A stretch of DNA of 64,000 nt from the NCBI RefSeq assembly GCF_024529975.1, contig NZ_AP024897.1, positions 2,728,001 through 2,792,000 of the forward strand. The letters are read 5' to 3'. The position numbers were made by a program, and so were the translations under genes. The notes under the pieces are model-generated. The model had not been told where the DNA came from and made no database searches. It saw only the letters and a list, made by a program, of their open reading frames with translations. The DNA comes from Vibrio quintilis. GTDB lineage: Bacteria; Pseudomonadota; Gammaproteobacteria; Enterobacterales; Vibrionaceae. Each line of letters starts with the position of its first letter. Positions within the stretch are counted from its first letter, which is position 1. This document shows, in pieces, positions 1-8,278 of this stretch.

Positions 1-623
1 GCAGACATTGAATCACTGAGATTAAAAATCTGGAAAATAATAAATGAAGCCGTTGCGACCAGACTTCCCAGTAAAACTTCATGACGAATCCGGTGTGTTC
101 CCTTCGCCCCCTGTGGCCTTTGCGGCGGTTCCCTTGGTTCAACATCCGGAATAAGCCAGTGCATCAGATAAGCAATCGCAACCCCGACAATATCAGCAAT
201 CAGGTTCGTCACGATATAACCGGAAACATCCGTCACCTGATAACTGGAAAAATTCAGCATAATATTGAGCGACAAAAGGCAATTGACACCGAAGAAAAAC
301 AACGGGCCCTTTGCCATGCAATAGAACTTACTCATAAACAGAATGAACACAACAAGCGTCATTGCCGCCGGATGGCTTGCCAGCAAACCGCCCACAAGCC
401 CGACTTCAATTCCGGACACAACTCCCGATGCCAGTAACTGCCTGACCGCATGGCCGCTCAGGACAGGAACAAGCCCGAGCAACATCACAGGCATGATGAC
501 AAAGAAAACCCCGAAACTGAAATCAAAAAACTTACAGAAAATAAAACCCAATGTTGCCCCAATAGCGACACGAAGACACTGGCGCAGGTCATTTTCACTG
601 AGCGGATGATCCCACAGACGCAT
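1..623 (-). CDS. DUF2955 family integral membrane protein (partial, C-terminus beyond window)
   Basis: An open frame on the minus strand starts with ATG at 621-623, behind a GAGGAATA ribosome-binding site, and runs off the left edge; about 207 codons are visible. The protein begins MRLWDHPLSENDLRQCLR and continues with several hydrophobic stretches (for example GFIFCKFFDFSFGVFFVIMP). This resembles the DUF2955/FUSC-like inner-membrane proteins that accompany HlyD-type periplasmic adaptors. It follows the HlyD gene by 21 bases, so it is probably the third gene of a marR-hlyD-DUF2955 operon exporting an aromatic acid or drug. The substrate is not visible from sequence. The family call is from memory of N-terminus and context. 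Confidence 0.75.
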   Translation of the reverse strand, partial: MRLWDHPLSENDLRQCLRVAIGATLGFIFCKFFDFSFGVFFVIMPVMLLGLVPVLSGHAVRQLLASGVVSGIEVGLVGGLLASHPAAMTLVVFILFMSKFYCMAKGPLFFFGVNCLLSLNIMLNFSSYQVTDVSGYIVTNLIADIVGVAIAYLMHWLIPDVEPREPPQRPQGAKGTHRIRHEVLLGSLVATASFIIFQIFNLSDSMS

Positions 624-644
624 ACAATATTCCTCTGTGGTTAT

Positions 645-1703
645 CTAATAGATGTAATGTAATAAGCTCAGAAAATAAATCTGCCCTCTGGCAAGCCTGG
701 TCAGCAGCGGGTTATCCGGCACCAGCTGAACCGTGGCGCGGGAACCGGCAGCAAGATGTTGCATCAGAGGATGATCAAGCCGGATATGAACCCGCAAACG
801 CTGCGCATCACGAACCCAGCGGTTTGATGTGGTTGGTGTTGCAAGCGAGCCATTGGCATCAAACTGACCACTGCTGACACCTGCATCGACATTGCCGATC
901 ACGCCCGGATATATTTTCCCCGGTTCGCCGTCAAAAGTAACCAGCGCTTTACTGTTGGCCGGAAAATTCCGCAGGCTTTTCTCCCTGAAGTCCGCAATCA
1001 CATCAAAATGTGTATCAACCAAAGCAATAACCGGGCTTCCGGCCTTTGCCATCGAGCCGTTTTTCAACTGCAGGTTCGTCACAACCCCATCATGTTTTGC
1101 TCTCACCTTCGTATAAGAAAGATTCAGCTGCGACTGTTGCAAACGGTTTCTGGCTACCCGAATCTCAATATTTTCCGTTTTGTCCTGCCCCCGGCGAACC
1201 ATCAGTTCCTTTAACCGGGCCTGAGCTGCTTCCAGATTTGCCTGCGCAACCGTTGCAGCACTGACGGCATCATCCCGTTCTTTCTGAGAAACACTTTTAT
1301 GGGCAAACAACTTCTCCATCCGCCGGGCTTCCCGTTGTTTTTGCCGGGTAGCGATCTGTTGTGCTTTTACGTCAGACTCAGACGCCTTAATCAGGACATT
1401 CAACTGCTGAAAATCCTGAATCGCTTTATCCAGGTTCAGCTGTGCCTGCTCAACGGCAAGCTGATAATGAACGGGGTCAAGTTCAAATAAGATTTCGCCC
1501 TGATGGACGGCCTGATTATTCCGGACATTCACCTGCATAATCTGGCCGTCAACCCGCGGGGCCACCCGGGTCACAATCCGGGTAGCCATCGACTGCGGGG
1601 TTAACGGAATGGCCATATCTGCAAATATAAAATAGACAAACAACATCACAAAAACAGCACAGGTATATTTCACCCAGCGCGCAAACTTCTGGTCGGGTGT
1701 CAT
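645..1703 (-). CDS. HlyD/EmrA-type membrane fusion (periplasmic adaptor) protein
   Basis: This 352-residue protein has one N-terminal membrane segment (about residues 12-32). A biotinyl-lipoyl half-motif follows (VAPRVDGQIMQVNVRNNQAV), then a long Gln/Ala/Arg-rich coiled-coil hairpin (about 85-190) and a second lipoyl half (RAKHDGVVTNLQLKNGSMAK). This is the layout of EmrA/AaeA/YibH adaptors that link an inner-membrane pump to an outer-membrane channel. Its ATG overlaps the MarR stop codon (ATGA), indicating translational coupling. The partner is most likely the DUF2955 protein just downstream, as in AaeA-AaeB-like systems; no outer-membrane channel gene is in view. Confidence 0.85.
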   Translation of the reverse strand: MTPDQKFARWVKYTCAVFVMLFVYFIFADMAIPLTPQSMATRIVTRVAPRVDGQIMQVNVRNNQAVHQGEILFELDPVHYQLAVEQAQLNLDKAIQDFQQLNVLIKASESDVKAQQIATRQKQREARRMEKLFAHKSVSQKERDDAVSAATVAQANLEAAQARLKELMVRRGQDKTENIEIRVARNRLQQSQLNLSYTKVRAKHDGVVTNLQLKNGSMAKAGSPVIALVDTHFDVIADFREKSLRNFPANSKALVTFDGEPGKIYPGVIGNVDAGVSSGQFDANGSLATPTTSNRWVRDAQRLRVHIRLDHPLMQHLAAGSRATVQLVPDNPLLTRLARGQIYFLSLLHYIY

Positions 1704-2176
1704 GATTTCTTTCCTTCTTCATTACTGAGATACGCAAGCGCATTGTGTTCAATTTTTTCCAGTGTCGATCTCAACTGATTCAGTTCTTCCTCATCAATAC
1801 CAGCCATCAGATTCCGCCGGATACGTAACACTCTTGACTCAATCGTTTTCATCACATCTTTTCCCCGGTCAGTCAGGGAAATAATCCGGGCCCGTTTGTC
1901 TTCTTCATTACAATGCCGTTCGATCAGCCCCTGCCCCTCCAGCTGATTCAGTGTTCTCATCAATGAACCCAGCTCAATTTCCAGTGACTCTGCCAGTGTT
2001 TTCTGACTCACGTTATCGCCAAGACGCATTAACTTCCATAATGCGGTCCAGCGGCTGTACGTCAGCTCCAAAGAAGCAAGATCCCGATCCGCAACCGCAC
2101 GCCATAGACGGGCGGTTCTTCCCAGTTGCTCTGCCGGTGACAAATTTTTCAGATGTTTTGGATCATCCACAATCAA
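1700..2176 (-). CDS. MarR family transcriptional regulator
   Basis: This 158-residue winged-helix protein has the MarR/SlyA core: a recognition region LAESLEIELGSLMRTLNQLE followed by the wing GLIERHCNEEDKRARIISLT. The frame opens with TTG at 2174-2176. An in-frame GTG at 2168-2170 is an alternative, and no ATG fits because an upstream ATG is closed by TGA after two further codons. It is the first gene of the operon and overlaps hlyD by four bases. A tandem operator-like palindrome covers its own promoter, so it probably represses itself and the efflux genes until an aromatic ligand binds. Start choice is uncertain. Confidence 0.85.
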   Translation of the reverse strand: MIVDDPKHLKNLSPAEQLGRTARLWRAVADRDLASLELTYSRWTALWKLMRLGDNVSQKTLAESLEIELGSLMRTLNQLEGQGLIERHCNEEDKRARIISLTDRGKDVMKTIESRVLRIRRNLMAGIDEEELNQLRSTLEKIEHNALAYLSNEEGKKS

Positions 2177-2185
2177 TACGCCATA

Positions 2186-2232
2186 TTACTAAGCCTGCTA
2201 AGTAATCTAACTTACTTAGCAGGCTTAGTAAA
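2186..2232 (-). promoter_or_regulatory. MarR promoter with tandem operator palindromes
   Basis: A perfect 20-bp inverted repeat has arms at 2186-2205 (TTACTAAGCCTGCTAAGTAA) and 2212-2231, separated by 6 bases. Each arm is itself a near-palindrome (16 of 20 positions match its own complement), so the structure reads as two MarR operators centred 26 bp apart. On the minus strand a promoter fits inside it: TTTACT at 2232-2227, a 17-bp spacer, and TAGATT at 2209-2204. Repressor binding would block RNA polymerase directly. A hairpin or plus-strand terminator is an alternative reading because TATTTTTT follows on the plus strand. Confidence 0.7.
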
Positions 2233-2310
2233 TATTTTTTGCGCTTCATCACAAAAAAAGATCATTGTGTTTATTCTTTCATGAGTAATAACAGTCATTC
2301 ATTCCCGGAT

Positions 2311-2357
2311 AAAAATAAACCAGCTACCTTCAGTCAATCATGGCAGCTGGTTTATTT
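2311..2357 (-). terminator. Terminator after the GH5 gene
   Basis: A 13-bp perfect stem (AAATAAACCAGCT at 2313-2325 with AGCTGGTTTATTT at 2345-2357) lies 17 bases beyond the GH5 stop codon. On the minus strand the stem is followed by a T-rich run. Confidence 0.75.
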
Positions 2358-2373
2358 CTGTGAATCACCTGTG

Positions 2374-4773
2374 TTACCGGCCCATATCTTTTGAATACCC
2401 TGAACGGGTCATTGTGCCCGTCAGATAAACCGGGCTTTTTTCTGCCTTAAGCTGCTGGGCAACCGCCTGCTTCAGCAGTTGTTGTTCATCCGCAGCTAAA
2501 CCTGCGTCACCATCAATGAGCAGTGCAAAATGAAATGAGTTACTGGTTTCTCCGGCATCCGGATCATCCCATATCAAAATCCGCCGGCCACTCTCATCAC
2601 CAGTGTCCTGCTGCACAATCACTTCATTGCCGGCCTGTTCAGGCATATTCGCAAGAACATCAGACGAATAAATTCCGGCATCCGTTATCACAGTCAGCGG
2701 CCCGGTGAACTGTTTCGGCCAGTAGATTTCTGTCGGCGCATCACTTTTCCGGCCACGCCAGGCAAGAAAAGCAAAGCGGGTATGCCGGAAAAACTCCCGA
2801 TCGGTAAACTTTCCATCCAGTGAAGCACGAATGCTCCGCCAACTCATCACTTCCCCGTTTTCATCCGGCACCAGCCCCTCGTAAGCAAAATGCATGATAT
2901 TTCCCTGTACTGCCCGCGGATAAGCCCGCTGAATCAGGCCCTCTTTGACATGATAAGTTTGTCCGTAATCCGCAATAACCGAGAAATTCTCACCATTCCA
3001 GCCATCGTCTTCCGTTTTCACCTGCTCCGGATTTCCGTTCAGTAATTCATGGTGATGATCATAGTAATAGTCCCAATGCCACTGAGAACCACTCACAACA
3101 GGTGTATAAAAATCAAGATAGCGATTGCGGCCATGTTCCGAATCCGAACTTTCCATTGCCTGATACATACCATTAACAACACGTTCGGTATCCGTATGAC
3201 CCCAGCCATCCAGCCACATCCCGAACTCTGACAGGAAAGGAGCCACATCCAGATAACGGGCTTCGTCCCGGATTAAATCCAGATGAGAGAAATAAGCGCC
3301 ATTACGGACAACGGATAAATTATGCATCGCCATCCTTCCCTGATCATATAAATGAGCATTAAAGACAAAACCATCACCAGGCTGATACTTCAGATAATGC
3401 CCTCCGGTTGCAGGCGCAACCGGTCCGGCCGTTGAACTCCAGAAAACATTGGGCTCAGCATAAACAGGTTTATCTTTCCAGCCATGTGCCGTCATCACCG
3501 TTCGGACACGTTGATAGAAAGGCCAGAGAATGTCATTGTCCCAGTCAGAATAAGACATATCACCGATACCACCATCAAACGGTTCATTAAAAGGATTGAT
3601 CCCCAGAATCATGGCCTGTTGTTGTGAGGATAAATGTGCCGATAAATAATCCACAACTTCACCGATCTGCCAGACAAACTGACTTTGGACAAAATCCATT
3701 GATGTTGTCAGGGAAGTTCCGGATGCACCTTCCCTGAGGGTAAAAGCCTGTGTTTGCAAGGTTGAAGATGAAGGCGCAAGACATGCTGCCAGTTCAAGAT
3801 TTGTCTGCTGGTTGGTGACGCACTGATTCATATCTACCATCGGGTGAATACGCCCGAATGCATCAATGATAAATTGTTGTGCCGTCGTTTGATTACACGG
3901 GTACACCTGAATATCTGTACCGTGAGCAGTGTGGCCGCCAGCGACATCAAGACACATTTTATCGTCTTTTGCACTGTGAATCGTCCCATCAGTATAATAA
4001 TGCCATCGCTGATTCTGCTGTCCGGAGCAGGTCTGTACCATGACTGTGGAGCTGCTTTTCTCAGCCGACTGATCAGTATCAGCACATAAGTTTCCATCGT
4101 CCATCAGCAACTCAATATCATTGAGCTGTTGGTTCAGCGCCCAGTTATCAAACCAAAACCCCCGGATTGCGTTGCGGACAGCATTGTCAGATTGTATATG
4201 AGCTGCCCATGAAAACCGGCATACGACCCCGCAATCATCTTTTCCATACACATCACTCACCGCCCATAATGGTGCGCCATTACCGGTATCCGCAGACGTT
4301 TGAGTAAATGTATGCCGGCTGTATAAATCAAAATGGTAATCGAGAAGAATATAAAAGCCGGTATCCGCAGCCAGCTGAATTTGTTGTGCGATCGCGGCCA
4401 GATAAGATTGATCCACCTGACCGGGTTGCGGCTGAATCCCTTCCCAGGCGATCGTATAACGAATCATATTCACCCCGGTTTTTTGCCTGAGTAACATCAA
4501 ACTCTTGCTGGCATCCGCTGAATTTTTGAATGCCTTAAACCCTGACTCTGCCAGTTTCACTTCTCCGGAAACATTGAATCCCCGCATCGTCACTTCACGG
4601 CCATAAGCATCAAAAAATGCTTTATCTGTGTGGTTATGCCAGATTTTGACGTCTGTTGTTAACGGTGTATTTTCTGGTATCACATGTTGCGCAACCGCAA
4701 CATGACCCGCTATCAGACTCATCGTCATAAGCATCATTGATTTGATCTGCATAAAAGTGCCTGCCCTATTCAT
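2374..4773 (-). CDS. Secreted GH5 glycoside hydrolase, endoglycoceramidase-like, with inserted ricin-type lectin domain
   Basis: About 799 residues from the ATG chosen at 4771-4773. A longer frame opens with TTG at 4845, and an ATG at 4752 (MQIKSMMLMTMSL) is also possible. A signal peptide ends near AGHVAVAQ. The GH5 barrel begins DAYGREVTMRGFNVSG and has the acid/base motif INPFNEPFDG (Glu about 397) and the nucleophile motif LSEFGMWLDG (Glu about 516). Near the C-terminus, YPRAVQG and PTEIYWP recall the C-terminal sandwich of endoglycoceramidases. Residues about 223-347 form a ricin-B-like lectin (LCADT, QNQRW, MCLDVAGG, QCVTNQQT) sitting inside the barrel, between the LLDYHFDLYS strand and the NEP strand. 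It could cleave glycolipids or a polysaccharide; the substrate is unproven. Confidence 0.8.
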   Translation of the reverse strand: MNRAGTFMQIKSMMLMTMSLIAGHVAVAQHVIPENTPLTTDVKIWHNHTDKAFFDAYGREVTMRGFNVSGEVKLAESGFKAFKNSADASKSLMLLRQKTGVNMIRYTIAWEGIQPQPGQVDQSYLAAIAQQIQLAADTGFYILLDYHFDLYSRHTFTQTSADTGNGAPLWAVSDVYGKDDCGVVCRFSWAAHIQSDNAVRNAIRGFWFDNWALNQQLNDIELLMDDGNLCADTDQSAEKSSSTVMVQTCSGQQNQRWHYYTDGTIHSAKDDKMCLDVAGGHTAHGTDIQVYPCNQTTAQQFIIDAFGRIHPMVDMNQCVTNQQTNLELAACLAPSSSTLQTQAFTLREGASGTSLTTSMDFVQSQFVWQIGEVVDYLSAHLSSQQQAMILGINPFNEPFDGGIGDMSYSDWDNDILWPFYQRVRTVMTAHGWKDKPVYAEPNVFWSSTAGPVAPATGGHYLKYQPGDGFVFNAHLYDQGRMAMHNLSVVRNGAYFSHLDLIRDEARYLDVAPFLSEFGMWLDGWGHTDTERVVNGMYQAMESSDSEHGRNRYLDFYTPVVSGSQWHWDYYYDHHHELLNGNPEQVKTEDDGWNGENFSVIADYGQTYHVKEGLIQRAYPRAVQGNIMHFAYEGLVPDENGEVMSWRSIRASLDGKFTDREFFRHTRFAFLAWRGRKSDAPTEIYWPKQFTGPLTVITDAGIYSSDVLANMPEQAGNEVIVQQDTGDESGRRILIWDDPDAGETSNSFHFALLIDGDAGLAADEQQLLKQAVAQQLKAEKSPVYLTGTMTRSGYSKDMGR

Positions 4774-4892
4774 GATATCTCTGTCCAAGCCCATCAGTAC
4801 AAGCGGTAAAGCGTTTTCAGGAGCCGTCATATTTAAAGTAAGCAATTTAATGCATAAAATGTATCAGCAAGAGATGAAATGGTGATAAGGTG

Positions 4893-4930
4893 GGCAAAAA
4901 CAAGCAAAGCAGCCCGGTGAGCTGCTTTGT
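4893..4930 (-). terminator. Terminator of the sulfur/selenium-type operon
   Basis: Stem CAAAGCAGC (4905-4913), loop of 7, stem GCTGCTTTG (4921-4929). On the minus strand this is followed by CTTGTTTTTG, a U-tract. It lies 40 bases past the stop of the last gene, the DUF6232-like protein. Confidence 0.75.
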
Positions 4931-4969
4931 TAGACAGAGAGAAGATGCGAATGACCGGCTGAATCCCCG

Positions 4970-5380
4970 TCAATGACCGGATGAGAGCACCGCTTTGAGC
5001 GTCAAGGCCTGTTTTTCAAATAATGCCTTATCATGTTTTGAGTATGATTTGGCCATAGTGACCCACTGTAACCCGGTTTCATCCGTATGCATAAATTCAA
5101 TCTGTAACGCATAACGGGAAAGCCTGAACAGTGCGAAGACAAAACCCAAGACGGTCAGACAATAAACCAGGTATCTCCACTGCGGAATAGCGGGCTCAAT
5201 GAATGGTGCCACCAGCCAGACAGCGCCGGAAAAAATAAAAATCCAAAACAATAACTGAATAATATTCTCGAACAGTCCAAGCTTTTTTACCCGGATATCG
5301 TGGATTTTTGCTACAGGATATACATCCTTTTTGAAACAAAATTTATCAGCCTGAACCTTAAAATCGGTTTCTTTATACAT
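4970..5380 (-). CDS. Small membrane protein, DUF6232-like
   Basis: This 136-residue protein has a polar N-terminal segment, then two hydrophobic segments (about residues 40-62 and 68-90: IIQLLFWIFIFSGAVWLVAP and LVYCLTVLGFVFALF), and a cytoplasmic C-terminal region. The pattern and N-terminus (KIHDIRVKKLGL) resemble DUF6232 proteins, whose function is not known to me. It starts 26 bases after the yedF-like gene and ends at a good terminator, so it is probably the last gene of the desulfurase/double-cubane operon. A link to that chemistry is inference from position only. Confidence 0.6.
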   Translation of the reverse strand: MYKETDFKVQADKFCFKKDVYPVAKIHDIRVKKLGLFENIIQLLFWIFIFSGAVWLVAPFIEPAIPQWRYLVYCLTVLGFVFALFRLSRYALQIEFMHTDETGLQWVTMAKSYSKHDKALFEKQALTLKAVLSSGH

Positions 5381-5406
5381 GTACTAACCTTTTTCCCCCC
5401 TCTGAC

Positions 5407-5970
5407 TTAAAGGGTGATAACTTCTGTCTGATGATGATAAATCCCGATCAGGTCATGCATCGTACCGACCTGACCAACGGCAAGTTTATCTTTAATCCCA
5501 AAAAAATCCAGGCATGTACCGCACACAAGAATTTCGGTCCCCTTTTCTGCCAGTTTTTTCAATGCCTCAAGTGCAGGCGCACCTTCGATACAAAGTTTGA
5601 CTCCGGTATTCATAAAAAACACGGAAGCAGGTACCTGATCATATTCAGAGCTGACATTGAAAAAAGCATTCATTAACTTGCTGCCAATCACATCATCGCC
5701 TTTCCCTAACGTATCCGAGCCAACAATATAAGACTTTTGTTTCATCACGGATTGCACCGAAAAACTGGCAATAATCGTCTGCCCTTCTTCAGCGACTAAT
5801 ACATCGCAGGTTGCGCCATGCTGGCTCAGCACGCCGATCAATTCATTTGTGATCTCCTTTCCGGAGCAAAGGATTTCCAGTGAACCAGAATGTCCTGCCT
5901 GTATCATCTGTTCAAGTTGGGTGAAAGCCTGATCATGCTCCATACCACGAACGTCAATCTTGTTGTGCAT
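5407..5970 (-). CDS. yedF: YedF-like sulfurtransferase/selenium-metabolism protein
   Basis: This 187-residue protein has two parts: a TusA-like N-terminal domain (KIDVRGMEHDQAFTQLEQMI, about 1-70) and a DsrE/F-like C-terminal domain (about 78-187) with SYIVGSDTLGKGDD and the cysteine pair in LVCGTCLDFFGI. Proteins of this two-domain form (the selenium-metabolism YedF family) occur with selenium and sulfur genes. The cysteine normally found in the TusA CPxP motif is absent here (VRGMEHDQ), so the N-terminal domain cannot carry a persulfide in the usual way; C-terminal cysteines remain. Its start overlaps the DUF3343 gene by 17 bases, a sign of coupled translation. The chemistry is inferred. 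Confidence 0.8.
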   Translation of the reverse strand: MHNKIDVRGMEHDQAFTQLEQMIQAGHSGSLEILCSGKEITNELIGVLSQHGATCDVLVAEEGQTIIASFSVQSVMKQKSYIVGSDTLGKGDDVIGSKLMNAFFNVSSEYDQVPASVFFMNTGVKLCIEGAPALEALKKLAEKGTEILVCGTCLDFFGIKDKLAVGQVGTMHDLIGIYHHQTEVITL

Positions 5971-6220
5971 AATGTCTTACTCCGTTTATTGATTGTCTTG
6001 TATAAAGATGGGTGTAACTGACTGACAGCGTTGTCAGGATTTCAGATAACGCACATTCATTGTTATCAGCCAGCAACAAACAAAAACCACACTGCGAACT
6101 AATTGCTCTGGGTGAAGCAATTAATCGGGGCTTCCATCCTGCTTCATTCAGAACCTGCTCAGCTTTCAGTGCATGATGACTTGAGGTAAAAGTAATAATG
6201 TATTCCACCATAACAGCCAT
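5954..6220 (-). CDS. DUF3343 putative Se/S carrier-like protein
   Basis: An 88-residue protein with the small DUF3343 (Se_S_carrier) fold pattern: EYIITFTSSHHALKAEQVL, then PRAISSQCGFCLLL with the CxxC-type pair CGFC near residue 46. Family members are small carriers found next to YedF, cysteine desulfurases and selenium genes, and are thought to hold sulfur or selenium on these cysteines. It overlaps the activator stop by one base (TAATG) and overlaps yedF by 17 bases, so it is embedded in the operon. An in-frame ATG three codons later is an alternative start. Confidence 0.75.
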   Translation of the reverse strand: MAVMVEYIITFTSSHHALKAEQVLNEAGWKPRLIASPRAISSQCGFCLLLADNNECALSEILTTLSVSYTHLYTRQSINGVRHYAQQD

Positions 6221-7008
6221 TACCCCTGTGTCTGCCGGGCTTTTTCAAATCCCAGAACCGCGGCACCTAAGGCACCGGTCAGCTGCGGATTCTCCGGCAC
6301 CCGGATATCAGGATGATCAATTTGCTCTCCAATGGCCGCTAAAACACCGGGATTCCGGGCCACACCGCCGGTAAAAACCACCGGCTCCCTGAATCCGATT
6401 TTTCTGCCTAAGGACGCGATACGTTTCGCGACAGACCGGAACACCCCACGCAGAATCACAGCAGAAGACCGTCCCTGATGCAGCAACCCGATGACTTCCG
6501 ACTCAGCAAAAACAGCGCACATCGATGAAATGTCACAAATATCGTTTGTTGACAACGCTTCAGGCCCGGTCCGGTCCAGCGGCATATCCAGGGTTTGTGC
6601 AACCATTTCAATAAATTTACCGGTGCCGGCGGCACAACGATCATTCATCACAAAGTCTGTAACTTTTCCCTGCGCAGAGACATTCATGACCTTGGAATCC
6701 TGACCGCCGATATCAATGATGGTCTTCACTTGCGGATATAAAAAATGCACACCCGCGGTATGGCAGATAATCTCCGATGATGCTTTGTCAGCCAGCGTAA
6801 AATATTGCCGCCCGTAACCTGTCGCCATAATAAAAGCAACATCAGAACGTTGTATATGATTGATCGCCAGGATGTCATGAAACATCTGTTCAGCTTTTTC
6901 CCGCGGCGCAGCGCCACTTAAAGTCACTGCAGAATCAATCACCTGCTGTCCATCAAATAAAACAACCTTAATCGTCCGGGAACCGATGTCAACGCCACAG
7001 GTAATCAT
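6220..7008 (-). CDS. yjiL: ATP-dependent activator of 2-hydroxyacyl-CoA dehydratase-like/double-cubane protein (HgdC/YjiL type)
   Basis: This 262-residue ASKHA-fold ATPase has phosphate-binding motifs near the N-terminus (GVDIGSRTIKVVLFDG) and in the middle (IIDIGGQDSKVM). It also has the two cysteine sites that hold a bridging [4Fe-4S] cluster in the homodimer (NDRCAAGTGKF and SSMCAVFAESEV) and the C-terminal FTGGVARNPGV motif. Activators of this type use ATP hydrolysis to drive a low-potential electron into a partner iron-sulfur enzyme. The partner is the gene immediately upstream; the two genes overlap by four bases (ATGA). The symbol follows the E. coli yjiL/yjiM pair by resemblance. Confidence 0.85.
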   Translation of the reverse strand: MITCGVDIGSRTIKVVLFDGQQVIDSAVTLSGAAPREKAEQMFHDILAINHIQRSDVAFIMATGYGRQYFTLADKASSEIICHTAGVHFLYPQVKTIIDIGGQDSKVMNVSAQGKVTDFVMNDRCAAGTGKFIEMVAQTLDMPLDRTGPEALSTNDICDISSMCAVFAESEVIGLLHQGRSSAVILRGVFRSVAKRIASLGRKIGFREPVVFTGGVARNPGVLAAIGEQIDHPDIRVPENPQLTGALGAAVLGFEKARQTQG

Positions 7009-8186
7009 TGCACCAGTTCCAACAGCGTCTGAACCCGGACTTTCAGTTGTTCCCGATCGGAATCAGAGTAGTCGGTTTCGACTTTCATATACGGCAATTG
7101 CAGCTGATTACGAACAAAGTCATGAATAAGGACAGATTCAACGTTATAGGTATGACAAGCCTGCCATACAAGATCAATCACGACATCTGCCTGATACTCT
7201 TCCGCTAAAGTCTGTAATAAAGTTTCCCGCCTCTGATTGTGTGTCATGCATGAACACGGGATATTAAAATGCTTACGGGCTATCGCTTCGAGCGGATCGC
7301 CCTGTTCTGCAACTGCTTCATAGACACCTTTAATCCCGGAACAGGCTTCCTGAACCACAACAATGCCACCACATTCTTCAATAATTTCGATCAGTTTTTC
7401 TGTACCGTGGCCGGTCGGGCAGCCGGTTAACAAAACACGGGGCGCATCCACCGGTGCAGCCTGATATCCCTGTTCAAGACGACGCTGTCCCATCAACAGG
7501 AAATTCTTCAACTGTTTTAAATATTCAGGGTCACCGGCAACCGGGCTGCGAACCTGCGCGACTTCATACCCGGACACAATCGATGGCTTATGTCTGCCCA
7601 GCGTCTGTACTTCGAGGATCAGACGTCTTTCCTCATTCATCATCCGGATTGCATCCCGCAACTTTTGGTCCGTGATCTCAATATCAAAGGTCTCTTCAAG
7701 CTTATGTTTTAGCGCTTCCACCTCAGCCAGCCAGTGCTGAAAAGCGACCTGTTCATCCGGCTTTTGTGTTAATTCCAGCACATGCATATTTTTATCTCTG
7801 GCAAGAATTTCATACACTTTCTTTTTGCCGTCACAGGTGGTTTCTGCAACCAGTAAGTCCGCATCATTCAATAATGGACAGGCACCGGAGATCACATAGC
7901 CATAAGAGGATTTAATCAACGGGCAAAGATTCGCCGGTAATACAGTCTCAGCATATCCAATGCTTTTTTGACTACTGCCACATAAACACACAGGAATTGC
8001 ACCGGCTGCCATAATTAAATCCCGCGGGGTAAACTCACAATAGAAACCCACCACACTCTGTCCCGAAGCTTTCTGACCCGATACATAGCGGATACCATCA
8101 GAAACGACGCCTTTGAAATAATCTATGACTTCAGCATCGGACAATCCGTTCTGTTCACTATGTTTATGTTCTGCTGTCTGATTCAT
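7005..8186 (-). CDS. yjiM: Double-cubane-cluster-type anaerobic reductase (YjiM/2-hydroxyacyl-CoA dehydratase D family)
   Basis: This 393-residue protein of the HgdB/FldB-like family has conserved cysteines at VGFYCEF, PVCLCG, ANLCPLIKSSYG, SGACPLL, AETTCDGKKK, EACSGIKG and FNIPCSC. Spacing and length match the YjiM-like single-subunit proteins, some of which carry a double-cubane [8Fe-9S] cluster and reduce small molecules at low potential after activation by an HgdC-like ATPase. That ATPase is encoded next, with an ATGA overlap. The cysteine desulfurase gene ends 92 bases upstream. No acyl-CoA pathway genes are nearby, so a dehydratase role is less likely than a reductase role; the substrate is unknown. 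Confidence 0.8.
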   Translation of the reverse strand: MNQTAEHKHSEQNGLSDAEVIDYFKGVVSDGIRYVSGQKASGQSVVGFYCEFTPRDLIMAAGAIPVCLCGSSQKSIGYAETVLPANLCPLIKSSYGYVISGACPLLNDADLLVAETTCDGKKKVYEILARDKNMHVLELTQKPDEQVAFQHWLAEVEALKHKLEETFDIEITDQKLRDAIRMMNEERRLILEVQTLGRHKPSIVSGYEVAQVRSPVAGDPEYLKQLKNFLLMGQRRLEQGYQAAPVDAPRVLLTGCPTGHGTEKLIEIIEECGGIVVVQEACSGIKGVYEAVAEQGDPLEAIARKHFNIPCSCMTHNQRRETLLQTLAEEYQADVVIDLVWQACHTYNVESVLIHDFVRNQLQLPYMKVETDYSDSDREQLKVRVQTLLELVQ

Positions 8187-8278
8187 TCATTACTTCCTTT
8201 GATTATTCAATCTGTTACTCACATCGACCTGAACAAATCAGGCGTTTTTTCAGGTCTGAATATTGATCTCATCTGAAA

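Noticed and set aside
343..662. Short plus-strand frames at 343-609 and 450-662
   Set aside because: They lie opposite the DUF2955 reading frame and have no independent support.
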